A DNA stretch of 64,000 bases from Lantana camara (GCA_037501455.1 CM074858.1:49163001-49227000); one strand, 5' to 3'. Counted from the first letter of the stretch, positions 34,466 through 47,430 are shown. The notes: generated by a model from the letters alone, not told the origin. Numbers and translations: made by a program.

Positions 34466-37199
34466 TTATCAAATTCGAAAAGATCCATGAACCGGGGATG
34501 GTTTTTGCAAGCTAAAAAATTTCCCATGATAATATATATATATATACTTAAAAGAAGTTCAAGGCCAAAGGCCAAAACGACCAATTTTAAGTATTTAAGA
34601 GTCAATTCCCGTTTCATAGATTCATATATAATCACACTAACTCGACGAGTGCGAGTTCTCCTTCCAAACTCCTTTCATATTCAAAGACATAATCATAAAC
34701 AAAACATAAATCATAAACTATCCTACTCCGGGTGATGGAAGGGTAGCAAGCCCCAACTATCGGTCATAATTCACACGAGACAAGGCTTAATCACGTCCTT
34801 GAAACCATCGATGGTTATCTCCGTTGGCTCAAGAGAAACACCCTTCCTTAACCCCCTAAGGACGAGTGAGACTCTCGAATGAAAAGTGTTGATGGGCCAG
34901 CTCGGCGACCCCACGACCGTCCCGAGATGCCATAGCACTCTCCGGGGACCCAGTTCATAATTCAAAAATCATAATTTTCATAAACTTATCTTTCAATGTT
35001 CAAAGCTCGCTACACACTCACATATATCAAAGCCTTTTCAAACGAAAATCAAAATAGAGCTTACATATGTATACAAATAATTTTTCAAAATTTTAGAACA
35101 AAATGGGACGAGCCCTCAAAGTACATATCATACACATATCTAGCGTATAGTATTCATAATTCACATGCGGGCTTCAAAACACGTAGGGTTGTAGGTCATA
35201 TTAACTAAAAGGAAGAAAACCTCACCTTTCCAACGTGGTGGAGCAAAAGGATATCAATTGATGCAAACGGACTCTTACGGGACCTCCTCGTTACTCGCTA
35301 GATCAAACTCTGAACAAAGGAAACAATAGAGGATGTTATTAGACTCAAAATCAAAATAGACACACGACAATCGCATATGATGTATAAAATGCATATGAAA
35401 TGCAATACTTAAGCCATATGCGTTCATATTTTACATATTTCATATTAAATGGATCCATAAATGCAATAATATGAAGGTAGCACATAAATTAACAAGTCAA
35501 CATATCACTCAAGTTATAAAAGAAACAAGAGAATGGCATACCAAACAATTAAATGAAGTACTAGTTCGTTCATGCATTATAGAAAGCGCTTAGGTCACAT
35601 AAGAGCATATGAGAGCATAAATAAAAAATGGGCATCTAAAATCAATCATAAATTCATATTATAAATGGTGACACATATTTCAATATGTTATCTATGCATG
35701 CATATAATAGAAGTAGCAAGAAGAGGTCATACAAGGCAAAAAAATGGAGCATGGATTCAAGTATGCACTTAAGGTAACATATAGAACGTATGAGATCATA
35801 ACTTAGAAACGAGCATGTAAAACGACCCATAAATTCACAACATATATCCTAACACATAATATTACGTATAAAAACATCAAATTCACAAAATAAATTCCTA
35901 ACAAATTATTTAACACATAATTCATCAAGTATATAATGCATAAGAAGTGAAAAAGGAGAATGAAGTTCACGAAAAATGCAAACGAAGCGAACACAACACA
36001 ATACACAAGAACAACTCGAAACTAGGGCAAAACATGTTCGGCCCCGCTAACAAAAATGACCTGAAAATGGTTACGGTCACGACCAAGGTCGGGCAAGAGG
36101 AAAAAGGGGTCGCAGTCGTGACCAAAAGTGAACCGGTCACGATCGCGGCTGCGACCACTTGCGGCAGCAGTTCAAAATATGAAAGAACAGGCTCAAAACC
36201 ACACAAAACTCTGCCTAATTCATGCTAACATGTAGAGGTAAGTTAGGAATACATAAGACATGCATAAAACCTTCAAAATTCAGGGCAAAGAAACATGTAT
36301 TCATCAAATAAGAGCCTGAAAGAAGGATCAAATTTATATTCATGAAAATATCTCCAAGTTCTTGAAACAAACCTCAAAATTCCCAAACCATCATGCAATG
36401 TAAGTTACTAGAAGTGATAAGAGAAGTCTTAGGTTCATATAAGATGCATCAAATCCAAACGAATTGTAATAAATCATACAAATTCATCAAAAGAGTCCAA
36501 ACCCTCACTATTCATCAAACTATCAATAACTCATTGAAATCTCCAAGGAATTCAGCAAATAAGGAGTCCAAAGAAAGAGGAGAAGTTGGATAATACACTC
36601 CTGGGCTTTTCTTTCAAATATGGAGTCATTTCGGGTCCAGCAGCAAAAACCCCTGTTTCCTTCTCTTCCTATGCCTTGGACGAAATGAATTGCTGATGGG
36701 GAGAGTCATCCAATTTTGTCAAGATTTGATCAAGTTATGGGCAAAATAGTCAACAAAGGTACAAAACGCGCGTGAGGCTTGGTTCGTAGAATTTTGGAGG
36801 TTCAAACGGGCTTAGAAATTATAAATTTGGATTTCTTAGTTTCCTTTCTTCATTATGAGTCTGATGCTTCTTCCTGAATTTGAATCCGAATTCCCGAGCT
36901 CAAGTTATGGCGCCTGCAACCCAAGGTGCGCTAAAACTAGTTACGCCCTCAAGTCCGTCACAAATCCCGCTTTACAAAACAAGCCAGGAACCAAAGAAAA
37001 CGAACTCTAAAACACGTAACGAGCATGCAAACACGTTCATAACTCATTTATTTCACATATATTAAGAATTCACAAAAATCGAAATTAAATTCGAGCTCAA
37101 ATAGAGCAAATTACACGACACGTAAACATAAATGTTTAAAAATTCAATTTCATAAGTTAAACAAATAATTTCAATTAATCACATAATCATTATAATAGC
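34466..37199 (-). mobile_element. Ty3/gypsy LTR, reverse arm of a large inverted repeat
   Basis: The sequence is the diverged reverse complement of 31051-34226. For example, TTTATCAAATTCGAAAAGATCCATGAACC at 34467 onwards mirrors 34180-34226, and CCCAGTTCATAATTC near 34950 mirrors 33750. It includes the GAATCCGAATTCCCGAGCTC block at 36882 and a palindrome cluster at 36075-36156. It lacks a clean terminal TTACA because another LTR start abuts it at 37200. Confidence 0.75.
36075..36156. repeat. Cluster of GGTCACGACC-type palindromic words
   Basis: GGTCACGACC starts at 36075, GGTCGCAGTCGTGACC at 36108 and the related GGTCACGATCGCGGCTGCGACC-type word at 36135. The second and third are inverted copies of each other. 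Confidence 0.8.
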
Positions 37200-37439
37200 T
37201 GTAACACCCCGTCTTCTCGACAATCTAGGTACGATGTCTCGGGAGAGTTTAATTCAGTAATTATGTGATTCGCATGCCTTACATGTAAATTTGTAATTTT
37301 ATTTAATTAAGTCCAAGTACATTTTATTAAATTCTAATGCGCACTTAATTAAATAAAATTACAAATTGACTCATAAGGCATGCGAATCACATAATCACTG
37401 AATTAAACTCTCCCGAGACATCGTACCTGGATTGTAAGA
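37200..37439. repeat. Fold-back of a gypsy LTR start, arms about 110 bp
   Basis: A forward LTR start, TGTAACACCCCGTCTTCTCG (37200 on), runs about 115 bp and turns into its own reverse complement up to 37436 (...CATCGTACCTGGATTGT). The arms share TCTCGGGAGAGTTTAATTCA, GTGATTCGCATGCC and AATTTTATTTAATTAAGT in opposite orientation. The same sequence is the LTR terminus at 44640-44788. Confidence 0.85.
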
Positions 37440-38488
37440 TGTAGCACCCCGCACGAGAGGTACTACATCCCCCGCACCTAAGCCCAATCTACATACGAGA
37501 TGGGAAACCCATACATGAACCAAGCAGAGGCGAACGGGAGACAAACAAAACAAACTCCTAAACTAGACGGAACGTAGACCCTGTCACAAAAAAAAAAAAA
37601 AAAACCAACAAAATGAAAAGCAGCGGAAGATAAAATTCAAACACATGCATTGGTTACGGACCTGCAGAAAATAAACATACGATCCACAAGCAGACTTGGG
37701 CACCTCAGGCCTCTTTTGAACGCAAACCAAAGCCCGGGTAAGGCAATTCAAATAACCAAATGCATAAGTATTCAAATTCATATTTTACAAGTCCGAATCA
37801 TACATAAATTAAATACATATGCGAATGCAAATACTCGACTAACTCAGACGGACTCAACGGACTTGACTCAACTCTGCCTAGCTCGAAACTCCAAGAGCAA
37901 CCTGCACACTAAGAGATTGGGGAGGGAGAGGATCAGTCTACAACTCGACTGAGTGAGGGGCTACCCACACACGCTACATATATATAGAGCTAAGCACATT
38001 TCAGACACATGCACAGTCCATGAACTCGGGGATAGTTTTTGCATACCAAAAATTTGGCCCGTGATACTTATATATAGGGATTTAAATTAAAACAAAGTAA
38101 AACAAAGCCTAACAAAGCCTAATAGATTCAAATAACTCAAATCATATGGAGGCATAACGAATCTTACCAATTCATATAAATTCATATTGATTCAAATCAT
38201 ATTTTAGCTTACGTATTCAAAAGGATCCATATATTATCTTACTTAAGAATCTATCCCCGTTTCACGAACTCTATAAAACATATATACAAGCATACAGAAC
38301 TCGGCGGGTACGAGTAACAAAATCCCAACCTGGGCTCCTCAAAATAAACAAACAAATCATACAAAGTAGACAAATCAGAGACATAGATTCAAATATACCT
38401 CCTTCTCTGGTGATAGAAGGGTTGCGCGACCCTAACCATCCATTACAGTCGAGGGGAGTGCAAGCTTCTCAACCCTCAGGATATCCAT

Positions 38489-39230
38489 CCGCCGCCAAAC
38501 CTTCTGGCGAGTTCAAGAGTAATCCGAACTAACTGTGGAGATGTGTACAGGGGTCATAACCGGTGACCCCATGGCCGTCCCGGGTCCCCCTTACCCATAA
38601 CTCCGGGGCCCATCATTACCAAAACATTACGTTCATTACCTAACTTAACCCGCTACAAATCAAATTCAGAAGCAAATCATACACGGATACGTACCTCACT
38701 TTGCTACAACTACGCTTTACATACCTCTCCGTGTCAAATCCATATCCAATCCCTTAGCTCGTATCTCCCGGCTCATAAGAGGCACACGGTTTGAAGCGTA
38801 GTTGAGCGATACCAAACATAACCATTCAAATCAAATCAAACTAAACATACGTAGTCTATCCGCCGCCAAACCTCCTGGCGAGTTCAGGAGTAATCCGAAC
38901 TAACTGTGGAGATGTGTACAGGGGTCATAATCGGCGACCCCATGGCCGTCCCGGGTCCCCCTTACCCATAACTCCGGGCCCATCATTATCAAAACATTAC
39001 GTTCATTACATAACTTAACCCGTTACAAATCAAATTCAGAAGCAAATCATACACGGATACGTACCTCACTTTGCTACTACTAGGCTTTACACACCTCTCT
39101 GTGTCAAATCCATATCCAATCCCTTAGCTCGTATCTCTCGGCTCATAAGAGGCACACGGTTTGAAGCGTAGTTGAGCGATACCAAACATAACCATTCAAA
39201 TCAAATCAAACTAAACATAGGTAGGCTACA
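38489..39230. repeat. 371-bp tandem duplication in the gypsy LTR
   Basis: The segment beginning CCGCCGCCAAACC at 38489 recurs at 38860, with about 95% identity by eye. Both copies contain GGTCATAA, ATGGCCGTCCCGGGTCCCCC and the GAGGCACACGGTTTGAAGCG box. Confidence 0.9.
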
Positions 39231-40116
39231 GTTCGCATATAAATCAAACGGGCACATATCATAAGGTTTAACTATAACCTAACCTCACCTTACACCAAAG
39301 AAACCAAGAACATGACAAATGATCCACCCCGAAATCAACACGGCCCATGAGACACCACCCCGGGTGCACCTGAACAAACAGGAGACAAAATACAAGACTT
39401 AGACTCAAGAATGAACCACATAGACGCACGACGCATGCATAAGCACTTAAAAGATGCAAACACATAAGCAAAGCTCATATTCAAATTTATATCATGCAAG
39501 AGAAGCCATACCACACTGAACATACTAATTAATTTCATATGGCATGTTAAGACTAAGTTCATGTATACAAACAATGCCTAAAACAACAATTAATCACCAA
39601 ACAAGGCACATATGCGATTCATACAAATAATTCACATTACTCAAACAACATAAAATGCATATAAGAACAAGTGCATACACATAAACATGCTAAAACAAGT
39701 TAGGAATAAGTTCGGAGGTGGGAAGATACGAGAAAAACGGAATAAGAACACAAAAAGGGGTTCCGAGCGAAATCGGGCCAAAGCTGACAGTTTTGTCGAA
39801 ATGGACAAGCTGTATGAAAATAGGAATATCTTGAGTTTTAGGAATGGGAATTGAATTTTGCTTGTTGAAATGAAACTAGACATATAGATCTTTCCAATGA
39901 TATATGGCACGAATCATGGTTCAAAGGGATCCGAAAATGGCGGAGGTTTGAAGTTGAATGAATGCAGAATTTCGGCGAGGTGGCGACACCAAATTAAAAC
40001 GATTATAACTCATAATCTAGAACGAATTTTGGGGTGATTCCAATTGGAGATTGTTCTAGACTCAAAAAGGTTGATCGTATCCGAAAATCAGCTCAATCGG
40101 AGTTCATATGTGGGGG

Positions 40117-40204
40117 TACCCGGCCGGGGAAAAACAAGCAGAAATTTACCAGGCCGGGGAGAGTAGTGCAGAAAACTTTCTGCACCAAAGTACCCGCCCG
40201 GGTA
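40117..40204. repeat. Cluster of TACCCGGCCGGG palindromic words
   Basis: TACCCGGCCGGGG starts at 40117, TACCAGGCCGGGG at 40147 and TACCCGCCCGGGTA at 40191; spacing is 30 and 44 bp. A fourth word at the expected position near 40223 is not seen. Confidence 0.85.
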
Positions 40205-40520
40205 GATTTTTTGGGCAGTAAAAATGGCAGAAACAAGGGCTAAACACGAGAGGGACCAAAATTGACCAAAACCACCCTAAAACTCATCCAAATGTAATGA
40301 AAATCAAGGTATATGTTCATATAAACATGCTCTACAACATAACTCAAGTATATAAAAAATTGCCATTAAAGCTTATCCAAGCTCCATTAATGGAGTTTCA
40401 AGCAAGAAGCAACCAACAACAAGAATTCATACAAGTATGCAATAAAGAAGCTCAAAGAAACAATATATATCAATTTTAGGGCATATAATCCAAGTATGAG
40501 AGCAAGAAAGCAAATATACA

Positions 40521-43500
40521 TGTAACACCCCAAACGGTGGGGCATCACACCCCCGCACTATGACCCGACACGTGTACGAAATGAAGAGTCCGCACACGCA
40601 CCAAGTCATAGCGAACGGGTGACTAACGAAAAACACACCCACTAGCTAGGTGGTATCTAACCCTGTACGTATGAAAGAATGCAAAACATGACAGCGTAAG
40701 TAGTACGAAATGCCAACTTTCAAAAACTTTCACCTTAAACATACAGTACCATACAAACATCAAAATCAACTAAACGGGTTCGACTAATCCAGCAAACCTG
40801 TCCTAACCTGTCCCGACCAATCATATATCCACAACGGGTTCAACTAATCCGAGCACCTGTCCTAACCTATCCCGAATTCCATATATTCAAATCATAAATG
40901 CAAACCTGCACAAATATAACTTATATAATATTTACAAATCATAAACCAGAGCCAGAACTTAATAAACTTAAACAGACGGACACAGACTCGATAGACCCGA
41001 CACACAGCCACCTAGCACGAACTCCACCGACCTCCAAAGCAAAGCCTGCGAACTAAAACATAAAAGGGGAGGGGTCAGTCCAAAGACTGAGCGAGGGGTT
41101 AACACACGCACGCTATACATATATATAGAGCACAACACAAAGTAGAAGCAATATTCGTGAACCCGGGGGTTAGTTTTTGCACGCCAAAATATTTTCCCGT
41201 GATAGTATACTTATAGGGGCTTAAAAGCAAACAAACAAATCTTAACTCAAACGTTCTTAAAACATAAGTTCAGATTCATGCAGACTTAACACACATATCA
41301 GAGCATATCTTATTAACTTAAAAGTATATCAATTTTTATCTTAATTTAACAATCTACCCCCGTTTCACGAACTTATGACAGACGGACAGACAAAACCCAC
41401 TTACTCATATCAGAACAAAACTCATAAAACAATCCCACCTGCACACCATTGGGGAAGAGAGGTGCCCCTCTCAACCCACCACAGAACGAAACATGTGAAC
41501 CGGAGGATCCCGCCCGGTTCCTTCGACGGCCATGCCAATATGCGCTCCGTCGGCATAGGAGAACTACGTCTCCCGTTGGTGGAGAAGTGCACAGGGGTTG
41601 TAACCGGCGACCCCGATGGTCGTCCCGGGTCTCCTTTACCCACAATCTCTGGGGCCCATCACACAGATAAACAGACATATATCGGAAACTTAACTTGCCA
41701 CACACAGACAGACAGACATATCTCATGCATATCGTGCTTATCATATCACACGTACATATCACACACTGACCTCGGAATCATAACAGAACTGAAACAAAGC
41801 ATACATAGGCTCATACATAGCGTTTCGTATTTTCAAATCAAATCATATGATAAAACCAACAAAATACATACTTCGCACATATCTACATATACATAAGGCT
41901 TATAAACCGCATGCATTCGAAAACGGGTACGTTGCAATAGGGTATAACTATATCCTAACCTCACCTGGTACCAAACACAGCCGAACACAAAGCAAATGGT
42001 CCACCCCGGAACCTGCACGACTCACTTGTCACCACCCTGGGTGCACCTGAACCAACTGAACACACAAACACAACACAGGGCTCAGACTCAACTAAGACAA
42101 CCACACAGAGACGCACGACAATGCTCACGAATACAAATGATGCAACATATAATCCATAACTATTTAATCAAGTCATTCAGAGCATATTATAATTCATATT
42201 CCATATCAAAAGATGCATAACTTATGAAATTCATAACATTAATTACATAAAATAAAGTAGGACATTAAGAATTCAAATCATATCATGCACCAAGTTTCAC
42301 GAAATTAAACGTGAGTTACATAACAATTTATATACAAATTACACATTGGCAGATTTAACGATATTCTAACAAATAGCATGCTTGATCGATTCATTCAAAA
42401 TTACATGCAACATATCATTTCATAATTTATTTCTCAAGTTTCATATAATCACATTATCAATATAGTTTTCAAATATTACACGAACACCCCTTAAATAAAA
42501 TATTCTCAATCAAGTGGGCATAAAACGAGATAATTAAATTCAATAAATTAGAAGTCGAGCTTCTCATGCATCATAACATATTCTCATATATCATACAATT
42601 CATAATTTCCATTTATCGCTCATACATGATCACATTATACAATTAAAAACAATTAACGAAAATAAATACAATAACTTCAAAAATTCATAACAAATCAACC
42701 GGGCATCCGATTGACGAACGGAAAGTGGCGTTGGACTCACCACAATGAAACGGACCTACTGTCCGAAAGTCGCCGGAATGCCGCCACCGCAGCCAGCCGA
42801 ACAGCCACCGGCCGCCACTGGAACACCGCCTCCGGTGGTCAGAAAAATCCCCGGAAGGACAGAAACGTGCGCCTCGGCCTGCTTGACAAAAGCCCTCAAC
42901 CAATTTCAGAAAATACCAAACACACCGGACTTCGTTGACGAAAAACCGAACTAAGTCCCTAATACGAAAATCAAAATTAAACGCAAACCGTAAAACGAAA
43001 ATGAAATCCGAGCATACCGTTGGAAAGCTTGTAACGAGCCCTTCAAAAGCCCCTAGCCAAAATGCCGGAAAAATCACCGGAGAACCGGACAGCCGGTTCA
43101 GCCCCGGTCCGCCACCGGTCCACCGCCGCCGGCCGGTTCTTGGGCCGTCACCATCACGAATAGCTCGGACTTGACGTTAGGAACAACTTCTCTGAAGAAA
43201 CCGTCGCCAAAAGACTGTCGGAAAAGGTCCAAAACCGCGACCGAAATCCCACCACCGCTGCGTTGCCCCAAACCGCCACCTACGGCCATCGTTTGCTCAA
43301 ACCGACACCGGAATTGAACTCAGGAGGTCGAAAAGGTGGGGTAGTACCAAGGGCCGTCTGAAAAACTCGTCGGAATGGCGAGTTCGCCGCTGCTACAGTA
43401 ACTCCACCGCCCGTCGTCCGCTTTGGGCGGCGCGTGCGGCCTCCTCGCCGCCCCGATGGCGGCGCCGCTTGTCCAGAAAAACACGTCGGGGAGTCCTCGT

Positions 43501-44126
43501 CATGAGTCAGGGCCGCGTGTCGGAAAATCGCCGCCGGAAGCCGCCGCGAATGGGCGGCGAAGTGGCGGCTCTAAGCCGCGCCGCTTGCTGCTCGCCGTAG
43601 CGCCACCACCGCTGATTTTCAGGCCATGATTTTGGTATCATCGTGACGGGCTCGTCGAGTTGATAAACTTTGACTATTCATTCATCGAATTCCGCCGAGA
43701 AACGAGGGAGAACGGGCAAGTGTGTGAAATCACACCTCCACTGCATGAATAGTGCTGATCGCTGGAGAAGACGCTGAAGGCTGAGATCTGATCTTTTGCA
43801 CGAATTACGAGGATTCGGGGTATATATCCCGGGTCCTCGTACGCAAAAACGGTCGAAAGAACGGGCTAACGAAGTCAGAATGGGGCAAACTTAGAGTCTA
43901 CGGACTCGTTTCGATGCTCCGAATGCAAGGAAGGGGTCAAAGAGGTCGAACCCTCGACCGAACGAGAAATGACCGAATAACCCCCTAAAAGAGAAAATTA
44001 CAAACTGGCCCCTAAACTCTAAAAGAGTTCAAAATAGGGCCACGAAAAATATAAAATCACATAATTAAACACATTAAAAGGTTGAAACGTGGCGTACCTT
44101 ATAAATCGGACAAGCGGGATGTTACA
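40521..44126 (-). mobile_element. Solo Ty3/gypsy LTR, 3606 bp, target duplication ATACA
   Basis: The LTR starts TGTAACACCCCAAACGG and ends AGCGGGATGTTACA. ATACA at 40516-40520 and 44127-44131 flanks it exactly, inside the LTR at 37440-44788. It has no internal domain, so it is a solo LTR left by recombination between the two LTRs of an element. It belongs to the GC-island subfamily also seen at 24817-28529. Confidence 0.95.
42700..43700. other. GC-rich island in the solo LTR
   Basis: A roughly 1-kb GC-rich block with CGCCGGAA, CCGCCACCG and GGCGGCGCGTGCGGC words is shared with 26890-27860. It lies about 0.4-1.4 kb from the LTR 5' end. Open frames on both strands disagree between the two copies and are not taken as genes. 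Confidence 0.7.
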
Positions 44127-44788
44127 ATACACAAGAATGTTACTATTCATGTTCTTCTCCATATGATCACCAAGGCAAGGTTTCAAGAATAAACAATCAG
44201 ATAGAATGAAAGTTCACTTTGCAAGGAGTCATAATCTTGCCTCGATTCGTCGGAGAAGTGAAGAATGAAGGTGATCTTGAGCTTTGAGGTTGAAGAATGG
44301 GGTTAGGGCTTGAAGTCCCTTCTTGTTCCTTCTCTCTTGGGAAACGTTGGAAATGGGAGAAAAAGAAGAGAATTTTAAGCTCTTTAAGAATTGAAACGGG
44401 TCGGGTTTGGGGCAAAAAGGGTCGGGTCAAAAGGTTCGGTCCACACGAATCAGGTTTTAAAATGGTAGGGCTATCAAACAGCTTTAGAAAATAAAAAGGG
44501 TTAATTCACCGAATCCGAATCATCGAAACGAACTCAATGATAAGGTCGAAATTCAAATTCGAATTCCCGAGCTCAAGTTAGCCACGAGGCTCAAACACCC
44601 TAATTAGAATTAGGTCCCTAATTTGCAAATATTGGACGATTGAGTCCAAGTACATTTTATTAAATTCTAATGCGCACTTAATTAAATAAAATTACAAATT
44701 GACACGTAAGGCATGCGAATCACATAATTATTGAATTAAACTCTCCCGAGACATCGTACCTGGATTGTCGAGAAGACGGGGTGTTACA

Positions 44789-45272
44789 AACTCCCCCCAT
44801 TAAGAGAACCTGGTCCCCAGGTTCGCCTGCTCGAGTTTTAAGCTCGAACAACTTTCCATATTCACCCAAGTTCGAGGTTCATGACGTCCCGACGAGGGTT
44901 AGCTCGAGAAAGGTCTTCATGCACAAGGGGTTTGAATCTCCTTCTAAACTCCTGAATGAAGGAATCCTAAAGCATTTTGTGTGGCTAGTCTCATTCCGGT
45001 CTTTATCTCACAATTGTTGCAATACCCTTGGAAATTTTCCTAACTTAATAGGATGTAGCTCCTTTCAACTTCCAAATTTAGAAGGCTACGAGTTAGAAAA
45101 GAGTTGCCCCACAAGTTGAAGCCACGAACGAAGGATTGACATGGGATAAAGCTACAACAAGAGCTTTGAGGGCCGAGCTTTGCAACTAGACCATCAACTT
45201 TTTGAAGATCAAAAGCTAAATAAGGAAGGGAATGCGGGATGGTTACCACGGTATCGGTACACATTGGTAATT
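44789..45272 (-). mobile_element. Gypsy internal remnant with polypurine tract
   Basis: The remnant lies between the LTR ending at 44788 and a second copy of the same LTR terminal region (45273-45799). It begins with the PPT (minus strand TTAATGGGGGGAGTT). No recognisable pol domain survives. Confidence 0.6.
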
Positions 45273-45799
45273 CAAGAATGAAGGTGATCTTGAGGTTTGA
45301 GGTTGAAGAATGGGGTTAGGGCTTGAAGTCCCTTCTTGTTCCTTCTCTCTTGGGAAACGTTGGAAATGGGAGAAAAAGAAGAGAATTTTCAGCTCTTTAA
45401 GAGCTGAAACGTGTCGGGTTTGGGGCAAAAAGGGTCAGGTCAAAAGGTCCAGTCCAAACGAATCGGATTTTAAAACGGTAGGGCTATCAAACGGCTTTAG
45501 AAAATAAAAAGGGTTAATTCACCGAATCCGAATCATCGAAATGAACTCAATGATAAGGTCAAAATTCGAATTCGAATTCCCGAGCTCAAGTTAGCCACGA
45601 GGCTCAAACACCGTAATCAGAATTAGGTCCCTAATTTGCGAATATTGGACGATTGAGTCCAAGTACATTTTATTAAATTCTAATGCGCACTTAATTAAAT
45701 AAAATTACAAATTTACACGTAAGGCATGTGAATCACATAATTACTGAATTAAACTCTCCTGAGGCATCGTACCTGGATTGTCGAGAAGATGGGGTTTTA
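45273..45799 (-). mobile_element. Second copy of the gypsy LTR 5' part
   Basis: Positions 45273-45799 duplicate 44264-44788 closely (GAATGAAGGTGATCTTGAG ... TGGATTGTCGAGAAGA). The terminus is degraded to GGGGTTTTATAATAG instead of GGGGTGTTACA. Confidence 0.85.
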
Positions 45800-45892
45800 T
45801 AATAGCACATATTTGCATAATTAAATAATTAAATGCGCATAGAACACTCTCATTAGCGCATACGTGTACGACCGAAAAATCGGGATGTTACA
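45800..45892 (-). mobile_element. Terminus of another gypsy LTR, reverse
   Basis: The piece ends CGACCGAAAAATCGGGATGTTACA-like at 45892, a standard LTR terminus. It borders the copia leader that continues at 45893. Confidence 0.65.
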
Positions 45893-46414
45893 GGCACACT
45901 GCTGCTGCGGTGCGTGACGCTGTGCGCACACGCTCGCTCGCACGGCAGCCTAGGCAGGCGAGCGGGCGGGGCGGGCTGATCCGTTTACCGTGGATCCTCG
46001 ATTTTTGTATTTATTCCAATCCGATAAAATCCCGATTTGATTTTACTCTTGAAAATCAGTTTTATTAAAATTAATTTTATTTTAAAAAATAATTTTAAAA
46101 TTGGGATTTTTATGAAGTTCAAAGCAGATTTTAATTTTGGGAAAAAAATTGACACTTATTATTTTTGAAATAAGGGAGAAGAAAATTATTAATTTTTAGA
46201 AATTAATTGGAATTTTATTGATTTAATATTTCTTGGTTTATTTGAAAAGGCTCATGAACAAGAATTGCTTCTAAATCCTGTTTTAAGTTATTAGAACTTA
46301 AAACGAGAATTTTAATTTATGGGTAAATTTAAATTCTTGCAATTTATGCATGTTAGGTGATCATGGTTTAGTCTTATGAATGTTTTAATTTATGCTCATG
46401 GATGGTTTAAATTT

Positions 46415-46461
46415 GGGGTTGGAGCCCCATAGTAGCATTTTTCATTTGGGGTCGGTGCCCC
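46415..46461. repeat. Two GGGGTYGGWGCCCC hairpins in the copia leader
   Basis: GGGGTTGGAGCCCC at 46415-46428 and GGGGTCGGTGCCCC at 46448-46461 start 33 bp apart. They keep pairing despite base changes relative to the pair at 22285-22332. Confidence 0.8.
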
Positions 46462-47128
46462 ATTATGTGGGTACTTTTATGTGTTTATTATGTGGCTTTC
46501 TGTATTACTGTTTTGAGGCCGGGATGTGCCCTGTGTATTTGTCTATGGCCAATATGAAGATTGAGCCATACTATTTTATGCAAAGAGTGTAGATTTTAGA
46601 AAGTGAGGTTTTTATTTTACTTTGGAGATTTGCACCCAGGGAGTAAGATGGATCCACACAACAAGTAACATGGAGGCCAAAAGTGAAGACCCCTCAAATT
46701 GTTATGGAGGGTTTCTATTATTGTAATAGATAGGGCATCGTTTTATTTCCAATTCCCTTATGTGATTTAAACTGTTTTATGTGGCATGTATGTTTGAACT
46801 TGTGATTGTGGAGTGGCTCCTACATATCACACATAAGATAGGTAGAACCCATAATCATCTCATGGTAGTATCATGCTATGACATGTTATCAGCTAATTGC
46901 TTATGTGTCATGCATTTATGTTAAACTGCATTAAACAAGACTAATTAAAATGGGTAACAGTACATGTTGGTGAGGTCAAAACTGGACAACTCTCTAGTAT
47001 TCCAAAATCCCATAAATATTAAGCAATTTCGAAAAATAGGTATTTTGTATAAAGTGAGGACTTTAAATAAAATTCCTAGCATTCCATCAGTAGGATTTAA
47101 GTTTAATAGGGGAGCTAGTTGTTGTCCA

Positions 47129-47430
47129 TGAGTCGTGGGGTGGCTATGTGAAACCTATTAGTTCTTAGTTTCCTGATTAATTACTTTAAGTAAATTAATA
47201 TTTCATGATTATTTTGCAATGGGCGATGTCTGCGAGTCGTGGGTCATTCCGGACTATGATCTTATGATTGATGGGTTCTGCTTAACGCCTAAGTAAATAT
47301 GGATGTCGCACGAGTCGTGGGTCCATATTGAAAGATGGGTGATGCAAAAATATTACTGAGAGTTCTATAGTGATGGAATTGGCAATTGTACCTACTTGAG
47401 GCTTTATTGAGGATGTCCGCGAGTCGTGGG
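47129..47430 (+). repeat. Four CGAGTCGTGGG boxes in the copia leader
   Basis: Boxes lie at 47129 (TGAGTCGTGGG), 47233, 47311 and 47420, mostly preceded by GATGTC. Spacing is 104, 78 and 109 bp. Confidence 0.85.

Larger units (their letters stand above)
37440..44788 (-). mobile_element. Ty3/gypsy LTR, reverse, interrupted by a solo LTR
   Basis: The LTR starts TGTAGCACCCCGCACGAG and ends GACGGGGTGTTACA at 44788. Without the solo LTR at 40521-44126 and one target-duplication copy it is about 3.74 kb, the size of the LTRs of the intact element at 50289. A polypurine-type tract (AACTCCCCCCATTAA on the plus strand) follows at 44789, so this is a 3' LTR in minus orientation. It carries a 371-bp tandem duplication and a palindrome cluster. 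Confidence 0.85.

Noticed and set aside
41375..41896. 173-codon plus-strand frame in the solo LTR
   Set aside because: No recognisable domain, and it overlaps a minus-strand frame of similar length; not kept in the homologous LTR at 24817-28529.
42685..43289. Proline/arginine-rich open frames on both strands in the GC-rich LTR island
   Set aside because: Stop-poor because of GC content; frames do not agree with the homologous island at 26890-27860.
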